A DNA stretch of 64,000 bases, from positions 31,052,141-31,116,140 of the forward strand of contig NC_087071.1 in assembly GCF_963678635.1 (NCBI RefSeq), read 5' to 3'. Position 1 is the stretch's first letter. Each line of letters begins with the position of its first letter. Shown here piece after piece: positions 1 to 10,485 of the stretch. The position numbers and the translations under genes were made by a program. The DNA is from Symsagittifera roscoffensis (lineage: Eukaryota > Xenacoelomorpha > Acoela > Convolutidae). Below the pieces are notes generated by a model. That model saw only the letters and a list, made by a program, of their open reading frames with translations, was not told the origin of the DNA and ran no database searches.

Positions 1-1
1 T

Positions 2-1381
2 ACAGAAGGAAAGAAAAGATTCCTACAAAAGAACCCGCATGCTGAAATATCGAAAATGACGTTCAAGGAAATAACAGATTTGGCAGAAGTCTCGTTTCAA
101 AAGGTAAAATGTGTAACATACGAACGATACAAGTTATTTACGAGAATGCAAGAATCGGGAGAATCTCTGGAATCATTTCACGCAGCGCTAACTGCACAAG
201 CAGCCCGATCAGAACTGGGAGCATTGGAAAATGAAATAGTCCGAGACCTGTTCATTTCAAAAATGAAAAACATGACCTTGCAGGACACGTTGACATTCGA
301 GACTCTAGACCCGGAAGAGGTTCTGAAAAGGGCTATAAAATTCGAACATAGCAAGTTAACCACAATGGCGTTTCAAAAGACTAATACTGCGGCTACAGGG
401 GGATCAAGTAACAATTACATCTCGGGTGTGAGAATAAAACAGGAACGTGTAATGGCAGTTAGAAATTTGGCGGGGACAAACAAAACTCCAAATAGAAGGG
501 AATCGAATAAAAGACAAAACAATAACAAGAATCAAAACACGAAAACAAAACCATGTAATAGATGTGGAAGGACGTTTGAACAGGGACACCTAAAAAATTG
601 TCCAGCGATGGGGAAAACCTGTAAACACTGTGGCAAACCCAATCATTTCGCTAAAATGTGCAGATCCCAACAAGTAAGTGAAGTTGCGGAAGACTCGGAA
701 GGATCGGTAGAGGAATGCGATCAGATAAGTGAAGGTGTTGGGTCATGTAGCGAATTTGAAGTTAAGTCGATACAAACCTATCAACCGGAAAACGAGAGAG
801 TTTCAAAATATGTGAAAGACCGAATCAACGAAATGAGGGACAAACCAAACGGGAAAATGGTGCGAGTTCAGAAAATAGATTCGATCCGCGATCCAACATT
901 GAATCGTGTAAAATCACTAAAGGCCATGGTACGAATAGATAACCAGATAATTCAATTAACAGTGGACACTGGAAGTCCAGTTTCATTTCTCAACTGGGCG
1001 ACAACAAAGGAAATTATGGAAAAATCAAACAAAGTAAGATTCATACCGTACGATAAACTGAATTTACAAACCAAATTCGTGGACTACAACAAACAACCGA
1101 TCAGTATACTGGGAGCCCTAAAAACCAATCTGAGGTCAGCGGGCTGGGAAGTAAGGGGCGCCACCTCTCTGGTATCAGAACGAAAAACTAGATGTATCAT
1201 GGGACTAGATTTGCAAGGACAAGTGGGAATAGTGACTACACAAAAACCAGCGCCCAAGGAACTCACCAGGTTTGACGTGCTCATGTGCGAGCAGTCAGAA
1301 GGTTGGATAGAAAAATTTTTCACTCAATTTAAAAACCTATTTGAAAGACAAGGCATTTCGAAAAATCACATTGTCAGTTGA
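2..1381 (+). pseudogene. gag-pro: gag and aspartic protease part of element A polyprotein
   Basis: The frame is open from the window edge to a TGA at 1379-1381. Gag capsid-like sequence (motif ESLESFHAALTAQAA near 160-200) is followed by a basic Asn/Lys-rich stretch and two zinc knuckles at about 554-661: one CX2C...HX3C and one classical CX2CX4HX4C (CKHCGKPNHFAKMC). The protease active site VDTGSPVSF lies at 962-988. The same position in element B reads TCA where A has TGA, so the stop is a point mutation in what was one gag-pol frame. Relative to B there is also a 6-nt in-frame deletion near 115. Gag packages the RNA; the protease cuts the polyprotein. As read, this copy would make gag-protease but no RT. 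Confidence 0.9.
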
Positions 1382-2697
1382 AAATTTAAATATCCATTAT
1401 GTCCGATCCAAGAAAAGGGGAGAAAAATCCCAATTCACATACAAGATAAAGTCGAAAAAGAAATCGTGAAGTTGTTGACAGAAGGTCACATAACAAAACT
1501 TGATAAATGTAAAAGTGATTGCTTTATCGCTCCGATTGTGATAACAGTAAAGAAGGACGACTCAATAAAATTGGCTATGGATGCAAAACCAATCAAAAGA
1601 CAATTGTTCAGAAACAAATACCAAATGCCAAATGTAGATGAACTCATTGATGGGGTAAGCCAGATTGTAACTGAAAACAAAAAGGGTACGCTATATTTTT
1701 CGGTGTTAGATTTGAAATATGCGTACAGTCAATCAAAATTGGCTGCAGATACAGCTAGACAATGCAACTTCAACATTGTTGGTGGAAAAGCAACTGGAAC
1801 CTACATATTCTTGACAGGGTTCTATGGTTTAGCAGATATGCCAGCTGAATTTCAAAAGGCTATGGACAGAACCATCAACCACGCTAAAAACACGTTCTGT
1901 TTTCTGGATGACATACTTATTGTGTCAAAGGGAAGTGAAATTGAACATGCAAATTTGGTAGAAGCAGTATTAAAAAAATTGGATGGGGAAAATTTGGCGT
2001 TGAAACTATCAAAATGCGAATTTATCAAACAAGAAGTGAATTGGTTGGGTCATCATCTCTCAGAGGAAGGAGTTAGACCAAAAATCACTAAAACGGAAGC
2101 AGTAGTAAATTTAAACCCGCCGAAATCGCTTAAACAGCTAAGGTCATTCCTGGGAAGCATAAATCACTTAGCTAAATTTATACCTAACGCAGCAAGCCTG
2201 ACTGAAAAATTAAGACCACTTCTAAAAGAAGAGAATCAAAAGAAAAAGTTAAAAAACATGAAACTCCCGGTGAAAAAATTTGAGTGGGGGGAGGAACACA
2301 CCGTAGTGTTTAATGCTATAAAAGAAGCTGTGGTAGGTATAACAAAAGTACATTATTACGATGCGACTCGAGAAACACGAGTTAAATGCGATGCTAGCCA
2401 TGATGGGTTAGGGGCTACTTTAGAAAAACAAAATGATGAAGGCCTGTGGGTCCCAATTTCATTCGCATCCCGATACCTAAATGCCCAAGAGAAAAAATAT
2501 TTTACAAATGAATTGGAGCTATTGGCAGTTGTTTGGGCAGTAGATAGATATAAACACTACCTCCTGGGGAAAACATTTATCAATGCAACTGACCATAAAG
2601 CGCTTACAACACCATTGGATATCAACAAATCAAACAAGACCTACCAATCACGTTTAACCCGGTGGGTTGACCGGTTACTGTCATATCAGTTCTAAAT
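1382..2697 (+). pseudogene. pol: reverse transcriptase and RNase H part of element A
   Basis: Same frame as the gag section, after its stop. The RT fingers motif HITKLDKCKSDCFIAPIV, the palm VLDLKYAYSQ and GFYGLADMPAEFQKAMD, and the catalytic FLDD box (1901-1912, a variant of YxDD) are intact. WLGH and LRSFLGSINHLAKFIPN follow as the RT thumb/connection. RNase H starts at KCDASHDGLGATLE (2386-2427), continues through FASRYLNAQEKKYFTNELELLAVVWAV, and includes ATDHKAL (about 2587-2607). The frame ends at a stop just after RLTRWVDRLLSYQF; the next conserved motif, PGRDMGIVDYLSRDPF, is one frame over, so a frameshift lies near 2697. RT/RNase H copies the element RNA into DNA. All catalytic motifs looked for are present; only the frame is broken. 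Confidence 0.92.
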
Positions 2698-4375
2698 ATT
2701 CCGGGGAGGGACATGGGCATAGTTGATTATTTATCGCGTGATCCTTTCAATGATCCCTGGCCCGAATCAGAATTAGACGAAAAGTTTGTAGTAGCGACAA
2801 TAAACTCCTTTCATGAAGCGTTCGACTGCTGGAACAGTAGGCTTAAAGAAATCGGGTCGCTCAACCGGAACGAAAACGTTCTAGAATGTTCTAGAAGGAA
2901 TGCTAAGAAACAGTCATCAAGTAATGGTTGCTATAGCAACCAAAACGGTCAAAACCGAACAAAGCTCGACAGGAAAGAGAGAAAACAGTTTTCACGACTG
3001 CAAAAACAGCAAAACACAACAGTTCAACATAAGCAAATCACTTTTTCGTCAAATCAACCCAACAAACAGTCAGTCTTAAATAAATTCAAAATCATAAAAC
3101 AACCAGTACCGGAAATTTAAAAAAAAACAGACTCAAGGATCGAGATGTCAGGAAATGGAAACAGATTATACGACTGGTGGTCGAGCTCACCACAAGAACG
3201 GCGGAATGAGGAGCGCGAGGAGAGTCTAATGGACCCAAAGTGGAACCGCTCACTATCCAACACAAATGAACTTTCGGAAGAGGAGGAGATCACAGAGACA
3301 GTTCAGCGTACAAGAAAAATAATTCGAGGGGGCCGGAAAAACAGAGATAGCTCCGACAGTGAAACACGACATGCATCACGGGTGAAATGGCAGCTGGATC
3401 CGGATCAACAAAGAGAAGCGGATCAAAGACTACTCTCATTCTGGCAGCTAATAGGCAGAGAAGACAATGTTCAGGAAAAAAGAGAACTGGTGGCACACAC
3501 CCAAGAAGTCAGGGACAGCTCGGAACACAAATCAAGTTCAGCAGTGACTAAAACGATCGCATCGGCGGAACGGAAACTCAGTGAGGTGCAAGTAATAGAG
3601 ATGGACCTGACAACCACAGAAGAGGCGGAGAGTGAAGAGGAAGTGTGCTCAATAGAACCGCCAAAGGGACTGGGAAAAACGAAACTGCAAAAGCAGCAAC
3701 AAGTAGAGACCTTGAACAATCTAGCAAAACTGTTCGACAAAAGTTTACTAGCAGAATTGACCACAGAAGACACGTGGATGGACCGCCTCAGACGAGTGAT
3801 CGAAAGAGGGGACAAACAAGGATTTGAATTGATGGGACCTTATACAAATCCGTTGTGGTCACAGATGGCAGTTCAGGACGACTGCATCTTGGTGAATAAC
3901 CGGCTAGCAGTTCCAGTACAACTAAGACAAGCTGTCCTGAAACGAATACATCGAGGGCATCCAGGCCAGGAGGCTATGTTGGGAGCAGCGCAATATCTGT
4001 GGTGGCCTCATATGAATAAGGACATCGTGAATTTGGCAGAGGAGTGCCGTAGCTGTACCAGATATGGTAAGAATGTAAAATACCTTATTTCGAAAAATTC
4101 GTCAAAACCACTGCCACTGCTCACGCAGCCGGGACAGGAGGTACAATTAGACTACGCGGGGCCTATAGAAAATCAAAAAGGAAAAAAAATCTACCTTGTA
4201 GTAGCTATAGATCGATTCTCAAAATGTCCATCAGTGAAGGTTACGAAATCCACAAGTGGAAAGTGCACAGTAAAATTCTTGAGATCATATATCGACACAC
4301 ATGGAGTCCCTGAATCAATTCGTTCGGACCAATTTTCAGGCTTTAAGGGGAAAACGCTAAAAAAAATTCTGTTCG
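2698..4375 (+). pseudogene. pol: long RNase H-integrase linker, integrase zinc finger and core (element A)
   Basis: The frame begins with PGRDMGIVDYLSRDP, the usual end of the RNase H/connection region. About 380 residues of Gln/Lys/Glu/Ser-rich, probably disordered linker follow, broken by one TAA at 3118-3120 (the downstream ORF is in the same frame). The integrase HHCC finger is at about 3945-4065 (RIHRGHPGQ ... EECRSCTRYG). The core follows with DYAGPI (first Asp, 4150-4167) and SIRSDQFSGF (second Asp, 4327-4329). The frame then slips at an A8 run near 4357-4370, where B has A7. A linker this long is unusual for Ty3/gypsy. Whether the TAA is a mutation cannot be tested against B, which lacks the segment. 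Confidence 0.85.
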
Positions 4376-6151
4376 GAATTCAATATCGAGCAAAAATTCT
4401 GTCCGGTGGGGGACCACAGATGTTGTGGTTTGGTCGAACGTACAATCCAAACTATAAAAAGAAGATTGGGAGTGATGATGCTCGAAGAAAATAATAAATC
4501 AATCAAATTATGTCTCAGCACCACAATGAGAGATTTACGGTGGAACAAGCAGAAAAAAATTCAAGTATCCCCGTTTCAAGCACATTTCGGCAGACTACCA
4601 AAAACAGAATTCAAAATTGTGGGGGATAGGTTTTTAAATAATTCTGATTATTTAGACAAACAACACTTGGAACGCTCAGCACTGACGGCCTCCCAACTGA
4701 AACGGAGAATTGACCAGTCGAAAGAGAATCTCAAAATAGTGCGCAAGGGACAACTTAGCAGGGATACAAGACCACTGCACAAGCAGCAGTTAACATCGGA
4801 CAGAGACAAAGAAAGGGCCAAAGCTCTAAAGGAATTGTTGGAGGCGAACGCCCGTTGGAACAACGAAAGAAGGGACGCGGCTAAAAACGATATCAGGAAA
4901 TTAGTGGACGAGACAGGGCTACTCAATCCCGACCTTCGAAAGGAAATGATTTACTCTTGGGAGAAAGGATTTGTGGAGGACAAAGTAGGAAATCAATGTA
5001 AATCACCACCCAAGACAATACTCCGAAAGGACCCACTAAGGAAAAGCGGACAAGCCTTAACCAGACCACTAAAAGGGAAAATCGCTTCAGAAGCGGACTC
5101 AACAATTAAGACATCGGCCGGTTCCATTTATAGGATATCGGATATAGCACAATCGAAAGCGGTACTGACACAAGAAAATCAGCGAAACTCGAGTAAAAGT
5201 CCATCGTTGGAACCTACAAAAAAATTTAAGAGAATCAGTCCTCCAGAATTACTCGAGGAGCTGGGATCAGAAGACGAACTTCAAGGAGAAATGGAAATCG
5301 CAGATGCAATGAATCCCACAGAGCGTTTTCAGAAAAGCCAAACAATAGTTACTTCTAAGGACACAGAAGCCGGGGGAGGTCTGAATCTGGCAGTCAAAAG
5401 AGCAAAACCCAATTTGGCGGGCCCAAAATCAATTATAGAGGAAGATAACACAAACAAGCCGGAGAAGAGCGGAAAGGAAAAGAAAGGCCGAAACAAGCAG
5501 CAACAGGGGACAAGCCAAACTGCGACTGCAGCCAACCCGGAACAGGAGCAATCGACATCTAAGCCGGAAAGAGTAGACACCAAAATTCAGTCCAGTTCTA
5601 CGCCAAAAGCTAAACAGCGGCCGAAATTGAAATTCATTGACTCTCACACTCCTTTAGAAGACATAGTCGACACATTTCACAATCGCAATTTAGCACCGTC
5701 CGAATGGGAGAAGTACGCGGACCAATTGTTAAAAAGAGGAGTACAGCGAGTTGCGGACAAAATTCGAGGAAATCCACAACAAAGTTCGGAAATGGACACA
5801 AATTTCGAGCCACCACAAGGATTTTCGGACAAATCAAGAACGGAAGAGTCAGGTATTAGACGAAGCTCCAGACAAACGAAAAACAAAGAACCTAAACGAT
5901 TCGGAGATCCGATGAAGCACTCAATTAAAGAAGAAATATCAGAAAATCTCACAGGGGGAGGTCTTTTAAAGGAGGCACTTAAAGAATACAGAAATCAACT
6001 GAGAGATTTCAAAGATCGAAACGACAAACCAATGGAATCAAAAGTGCAACGACTCGAAAGACATCTGTTCATGCGAAAATTCGGATACGCTACACTAGAC
6101 GAGGGAGTCGATTGGAACCCGAGTTGGGAAATAGAGCTGGAAGAAAACTGA
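4364..6151 (+). pseudogene. pol: end of integrase core plus long charged C-terminal tail (element A)
   Basis: After the A-run slip the frame resumes with the catalytic Glu in GLVERTIQTI-type sequence (E at about 4435-4437), completing the D,D,E triad. A further ~540 residues run to a TGA at 6149-6151. The tail begins with Lys/Arg/Glu-rich, coiled-coil-like sequence (SDRDKERAKALKELLEANAR). A low-complexity Ser/Lys/Gln/Glu region follows, then RRSSRQTKNKEPKRFGDP, a motif type often seen near the ends of retroelement Pol proteins, and a final helical block ending WNPSWEIELEEN. No chromodomain or env gene was recognised. The tail is kept end to end in element B, so it belongs to the family. Confidence 0.85.
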
Positions 6152-6265
6152 AAAGTCCTTAATCTAAAATCGTCAATTAACCAAGAGACTTTCTTTGAAC
6201 TGAGTATATTGAACTCTTTTTAAATAAATTATCCTACTTATGTTGTATAATTTATTTCTTCCACC

Positions 6266-6275
6266 GAGGGGGGTG
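6266..6275 (+). promoter_or_regulatory. polypurine tract before 3' LTR of element A
   Basis: GAGGGGGGTG lies immediately before the LTR start TGTCATACCG. It is identical in place and sequence in element B (63406-63415). A purine run abutting the 3' LTR is the primer for plus-strand DNA synthesis. Confidence 0.75.
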
Positions 6276-6533
6276 TGTCATACCGCTACTGCAGTAGCAG
6301 TATTTATATACGTATGTACAGCTAACCTTTGGTGCTTAATCATTACTGTATGGTATGCTCAAGGTCATACGTGAGTGATGACACTGAGATTAAGCGAGAG
6401 ATCAGAGTTCGTAACATTGATCTAACTCTCAGTACAACAACAAAACAAAAGAATAAGAAAACCTAAATTCAATAGTAAAAATACAGTATTGAATTACAAC
6501 TTGTTTTCAACCGATATCGCAACGCATATCACA
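6276..6533 (+). repeat. 3' LTR of element A (258 bp, TG...CA)
   Basis: Starts TGTCATACCGC and ends CGCATATCACA, the same ends and length as both LTRs of element B. It differs from B at many more sites than the two B LTRs differ from each other (for example TTTATATACG against TTGTCTATG near the start), so A is an older insertion or a separate subfamily. A perfect 14-bp palindrome GCTACTGCAGTAGC sits at about positions 10-23 of the LTR. The partner 5' LTR is outside the window, so a target-site duplication cannot be checked. Confidence 0.93.
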
Positions 6534-6779
6534 CCACCATATCTCGGCAATTACCACACCAACAACAACACCAAGACTAAAAACAAGAGGCTCCAATCTT
6601 CACCGCCAAAACTGACCGAACTCGTAAAAAAAGACCTGCAAATCTGCTTCTTTTGAATGGTTTCATCCTGTCCACACATAAATATATCATTCAATTGTCT
6701 CCATATTAGACCGATATTCATATTTGTAGTTCAAGCTTAAATCTCTTCAGCCCAAACTGCTCATTGCCTCGTTTTCTGT
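6534..6779. other. flank of element A, no gene seen
   Basis: AT-rich sequence right after the LTR. No ORF, splice-flanked exon or repeat was recognised. Confidence 0.5.
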
Positions 6780-7670
6780 TCACAATTTTGCGTATGTTTA
6801 CCCTTCATCCAATTTTGCTGGTCAAGTCAGTACTTCTTTTGCTGCTGTTTTTCCTTTTTCGTTCGCCTATCTTACTTGTCTATCCTAGTTTCCTTGTCTT
6901 CTTTCTCTAATCTGTTTTCTTTCCACTCCGTTGTTTCCTCCGAATGTCTAGGCTCCTGTGGATTAACATACTCTGCTTTGCCGTAAGAACAAGATTCAAG
7001 TCGTAGTTCTGCCACGCGAACATTGCCATTTTCAATCCGATGGTCCAATTGGGTCAAGCCACGGATGGTTTTTGAGAGTTTTTGAGCTAGAAAGGTGGAA
7101 TATGTTTAGAGTAAGTTCTTCTCATCCAGTAGGAACAGCGCCTTGTTTCAAGGAGAATTTCTAGACAAGGAGATGGGAGTAAATGTCTAAAACTAGTTTC
7201 AAATTCGTAACTCTATGCCGAAGTAAGTTTCTAATAGCAAGTAAGTTCTAATAGCGTGTTGAGCCAAGCCTGATTAAAAACAAAACAGCAATTATCAAGT
7301 TGTTTTTCATACAGCTAAGTCAGCAACAAGGTTAGCATTTGTGCAGACCAGATTTTACCAATTAAATTGAACCATTTCATCAGAAAAAATAGACGTTATA
7401 ACTTGTGATGGAATATGACAGTTTTTTGTACTATCAAAGAAGTTGATAGTAAAAAAAACACTGCAATCAGATAAAATTATGGGTCGCTCGGTCGGAAAAG
7501 CTAAGCTATGTTTTAAAGCGAATCATAGATTATACTTATTATTTTTAAGTTAGTTTTGTTTTCTTTTAAACTTTCTGCTCATTCTTGTACTTATCACATG
7601 CGCGTCAAGTTTGAAGGTGTCTCTGTTTGAATTTATTTGAATTTTTTTTAAATTTCTTGTACCCTGTGTT

Positions 7671-7711
7671 GTTTTTGTTGTTGTTGTTATTGTTGTTGTT
7701 GTTGTTGTTAC
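7671..7711 (+). repeat. short (TTG)n microsatellite
   Basis: About 13 TTG units with one TTA interruption, at the same relative place in repeat unit 1 as the long tract in unit 2. Confidence 0.9.
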
Positions 7712-8774
7712 TGGTTCGCTGGACGCCGTTGATTCGGATTGTTAGAAAGAATCTATATTGTGGTCAGCTCGCCTGGTAGTATTTTAAGAAACCAATCGTT
7801 TGCTGCTTTTTTTCGTGGGTACCACCGGAAGAATGTTAATGTTCCTGGCTATTTTTTTTTCGTTGAATACATTCGTTGAGTTCTACACCTTTTTCACTTC
7901 TAGTTGCGTCTTCGTACGCATCTCTCGCAGTTCTTCTGAGATTTTTTCCCATAGCTTTTTTGCAGTGTGCAAGTCTTTCACCCATTTCTCTTCTCTATCA
8001 CGTAGTCTTTTTTCCTGGCTTTTTTTCTTTTCTTTCTTTTATCTCTCCTTCTGTCTCATCCGTTAATTATTCCAACAACGGTGGGTTAATAAACTTTGGT
8101 TTGTCATAGAAAAAATTTTGAGTTTTAAACTTCCTTCACGGATTTTGTCAATTTTAATCCGTTGGTCCATTTGGAAGTTTCCTCTGGCAATGTTTGTGAA
8201 TTATTGTGCCAGAACCGTGCTATACCTAGTAGGTTGTTCTAACCCCTAAGAATAGCCCGTGTTGTATAGAGTAGTTTGAGATTGAGATTACATGTTAAGA
8301 TAATACGTCTTACAAGATTTCTTTGGTCGAGCTCTCCTGATTATATTCTGAGCTCTACTCCGAAGCAAGTTTCTAAAAACCTATAGTTGGCGTGGTTTAA
8401 AGCGTGAAACTGAAGAAAACAATTTTTTGTCAAATTTTTTTCCTACAAATAAGTGGAAGACAAGAATAACATTTGAGCAGAAAAACTCGAAAACTAAATT
8501 CAGATTTTTTATCGAAAACATATGAGCGATATAAATTGTAATAGAAAACGATCGTTTTTCATGTAATATCAAAGAGACTGAGTGTAATAAAAGCACTGTA
8601 ATCACATAATATCCTTATTTGCTCGGTGCAGAAAAACTAGGTCAAAAACGAATTAAAAAATTCAATTTATAGGCTCTTTCTTTTGTTTATCACTCGCGAG
8701 TCAAGTTTGATGGTGTACCTAACTTAATTTTTTTTAAACTGTTTTTTTTTCAAAATTTTTTACCCTGTATTGTT

Positions 8775-8816
8775 TTGTTGTTGTTGTTGGTTACTGTTGT
8801 TGCGGTTGTCGTTGTT

Positions 8817-8867
<51 letters not shown>

Positions 8868-8950
8868 GCTATTGTTGTTGTTGTTGCTGTTGTTGTTGTT
8901 GTTGTTGTTGTTGTTGCTGTTGTTGTTGTTGTTGTTGTTGTTGCTGTTGC

Positions 8951-9023
<73 letters not shown>

Positions 9024-9031
9024 GCTGTTGC

Positions 9032-9104
<73 letters not shown>

Positions 9105-9133
9105 GCTATTGTTGCTATTGTTGTTGTTGTTGC

Positions 9134-9176
<43 letters not shown>

Positions 9177-9220
9177 GCTGTTGTTGTTGTTGTTGTTGTT
9201 TTTGTTGTTGTTGTTGTTGT
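8775..9220 (+). repeat. long (TTG)n microsatellite, ~450 bp
   Basis: Nearly uninterrupted TTG, with scattered TTGCTG and TTGCTATTG variants. Because the unit is a triplet, every frame is open on both strands (poly-Leu, poly-Val, poly-Asn, poly-Thr). These are not genes. Confidence 0.97.
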
Positions 9221-10034
9221 GACTTTTCTCAAGGTTTTTTTGGCAGTGCGCGAGTCTCCTACCCATTTCTCTACACTATCGCAGCAGATTGTCTTTTTCT
9301 TGATTTTTTTTGTGTTCTCTCTTTTGACCGCTTTTCTCCCGTAAATTCTGAAAGCTTAAATCAAAAAACTTTTTCTCGAATTGTGTCCTTTTAAATCCAA
9401 CGGTTCATTCGAGTTTTCAAGATTCCACTGGATAATTTTGAAAAATGTAGTGCCAGAACGTATTTTTACGTGGTATCCTTTACATGGTATACTGCGTAGG
9501 TTTTTCTGATATTATAGGTACACCTCTATGATGTTAGGAGTAACTTGAGACTACAAGGTAGGATAGATCGTCCAACAATTTTTCTCCGGTCGAGACTTTT
9601 TTCTGAATTATGTTCCCATTACACTGCAGTTAGCGTAATGAGCCAAGCGTGAATAATAGCAAAACGATTTACGACACACTGTTTTTCATGTAGTTAAATC
9701 AGGTACAAGAAAACCAGTTGTACAGACTAAAGTGTATTGATCAAAAACAAAAGAAAAAGTAGTTTTGGAGTATGTTTGTCATGGATAATATTATTTTTTG
9801 TTAGTTAATTAACTGACATTAAAACTCACAATATAAAAAATTGATACTGGCACTCGACTGAGTGATGCGTCAAAAGCAAATCAAAATTAAAGTTTTTGGT
9901 AGTTTTAATTTTTTGTTTCGAAGTTTGTCACCACTTTTTTGTGTTATACAAGTAATTTTTTTGTTTGTTTTGACGAAGTATGATTTTCAAAAAATTTTTC
10001 TGAGCGTCACTCATGAAAAGAAGATTGAAAAAAA

Positions 10035-10485
10035 TCATAATTATTGCAAAGCTTCTAACATTTTTTGTTCTATTTAAAACTGAGTATGATATTTAGCAAA
10101 AAAGATTCCTCGTAAAAAAAGTAATTTATCAAAAAATGAAATGCCAAGTAATTTTAAGGACAGTCGATACACTCAGCGATTTGTTTGATACGAGCTGTTT
10201 ATTTTGCAGAATTTTTTAGTTTTTTGATTAACCAGTAAATCTTTTTACTCGTTTCTGGACCATATTAATATTCCAACAATCCAGATAAATTTCAAAATTA
10301 TTCATAAAGATTAATTATAGCTGCTCGTATCAAACAGATCGCTGAGGGCTCCGACTGTCATTTAATTTACCTTGCATTTTAATTTTTTGATAAATTACTT
10401 TTTCAACAAAGAAAATTTTTTGCAAAATCAAAAACTCAGTTTTTAAAAGAACCAACAATGTCAGAAGCTTTGCATTCCTTTTAAA
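10035..10485. repeat. fold-back (MITE-like) inverted repeat
   Basis: Arms of ~165 bp at about 10035-10197 and 10320-10485 are reverse complements with moderate divergence, separated by ~120 bp. Shared landmarks are GCAAAGCTTCT, AGTAATTTATCAAAAAAT, GACAGTCG and CTCAGCGAT...TTTGATACGAGC. No transposase is present, so this is a likely non-autonomous hairpin element. Confidence 0.65.

Larger units (their letters stand above)
1..6533 (+). mobile_element. Ty3/gypsy LTR retrotransposon, element A (5' end outside window)
   Basis: Broken gag-pol runs from the window edge to 6151 and is followed by a purine tract and a 258-bp LTR. Base 1 aligns with about 58482 in element B, so the 5' LTR and about 400 bp of gag lie outside the window. 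The domain order gag, protease, RT, RNase H, integrase is the Ty3/gypsy order (in Ty1/copia integrase precedes RT). Element A keeps a ~1.3-kb segment between RNase H and integrase that element B has lost, so it is the better source for the full domain order of the family. Confidence 0.95.
6780..9900. repeat. three degenerate tandem copies of a ~1.15-kb unit
   Basis: The same landmarks recur in the same order: an AATCCGNTGGTCCA-like block at about 7033, 8156 and 9394; a TGTTTTTCAT block at about 7301, 8430 and 9682; a GCTCGGT...GAAAA block at about 7485, 8615 and (degenerate) 9848; and a CGCGTCAAGTTTGANGGTGT block at about 7600 and 8697, followed by a TTG tract. Spacing is about 1.12 and 1.24 kb. 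The ORFs in it are low-complexity Phe/Ser or TTG translations, and no coding potential was seen. Confidence 0.7.

Noticed and set aside
2713-3120. Separate small gene between RNase H and integrase in element A
   Set aside because: It starts with the normal end of RNase H and shares its frame with integrase, so it is part of pol after a frameshift.
8750-9344. Long ORFs of poly-Leu, poly-Val, poly-Asn and poly-Thr on both strands
   Set aside because: Translations of a TTG microsatellite; open in every frame by composition.
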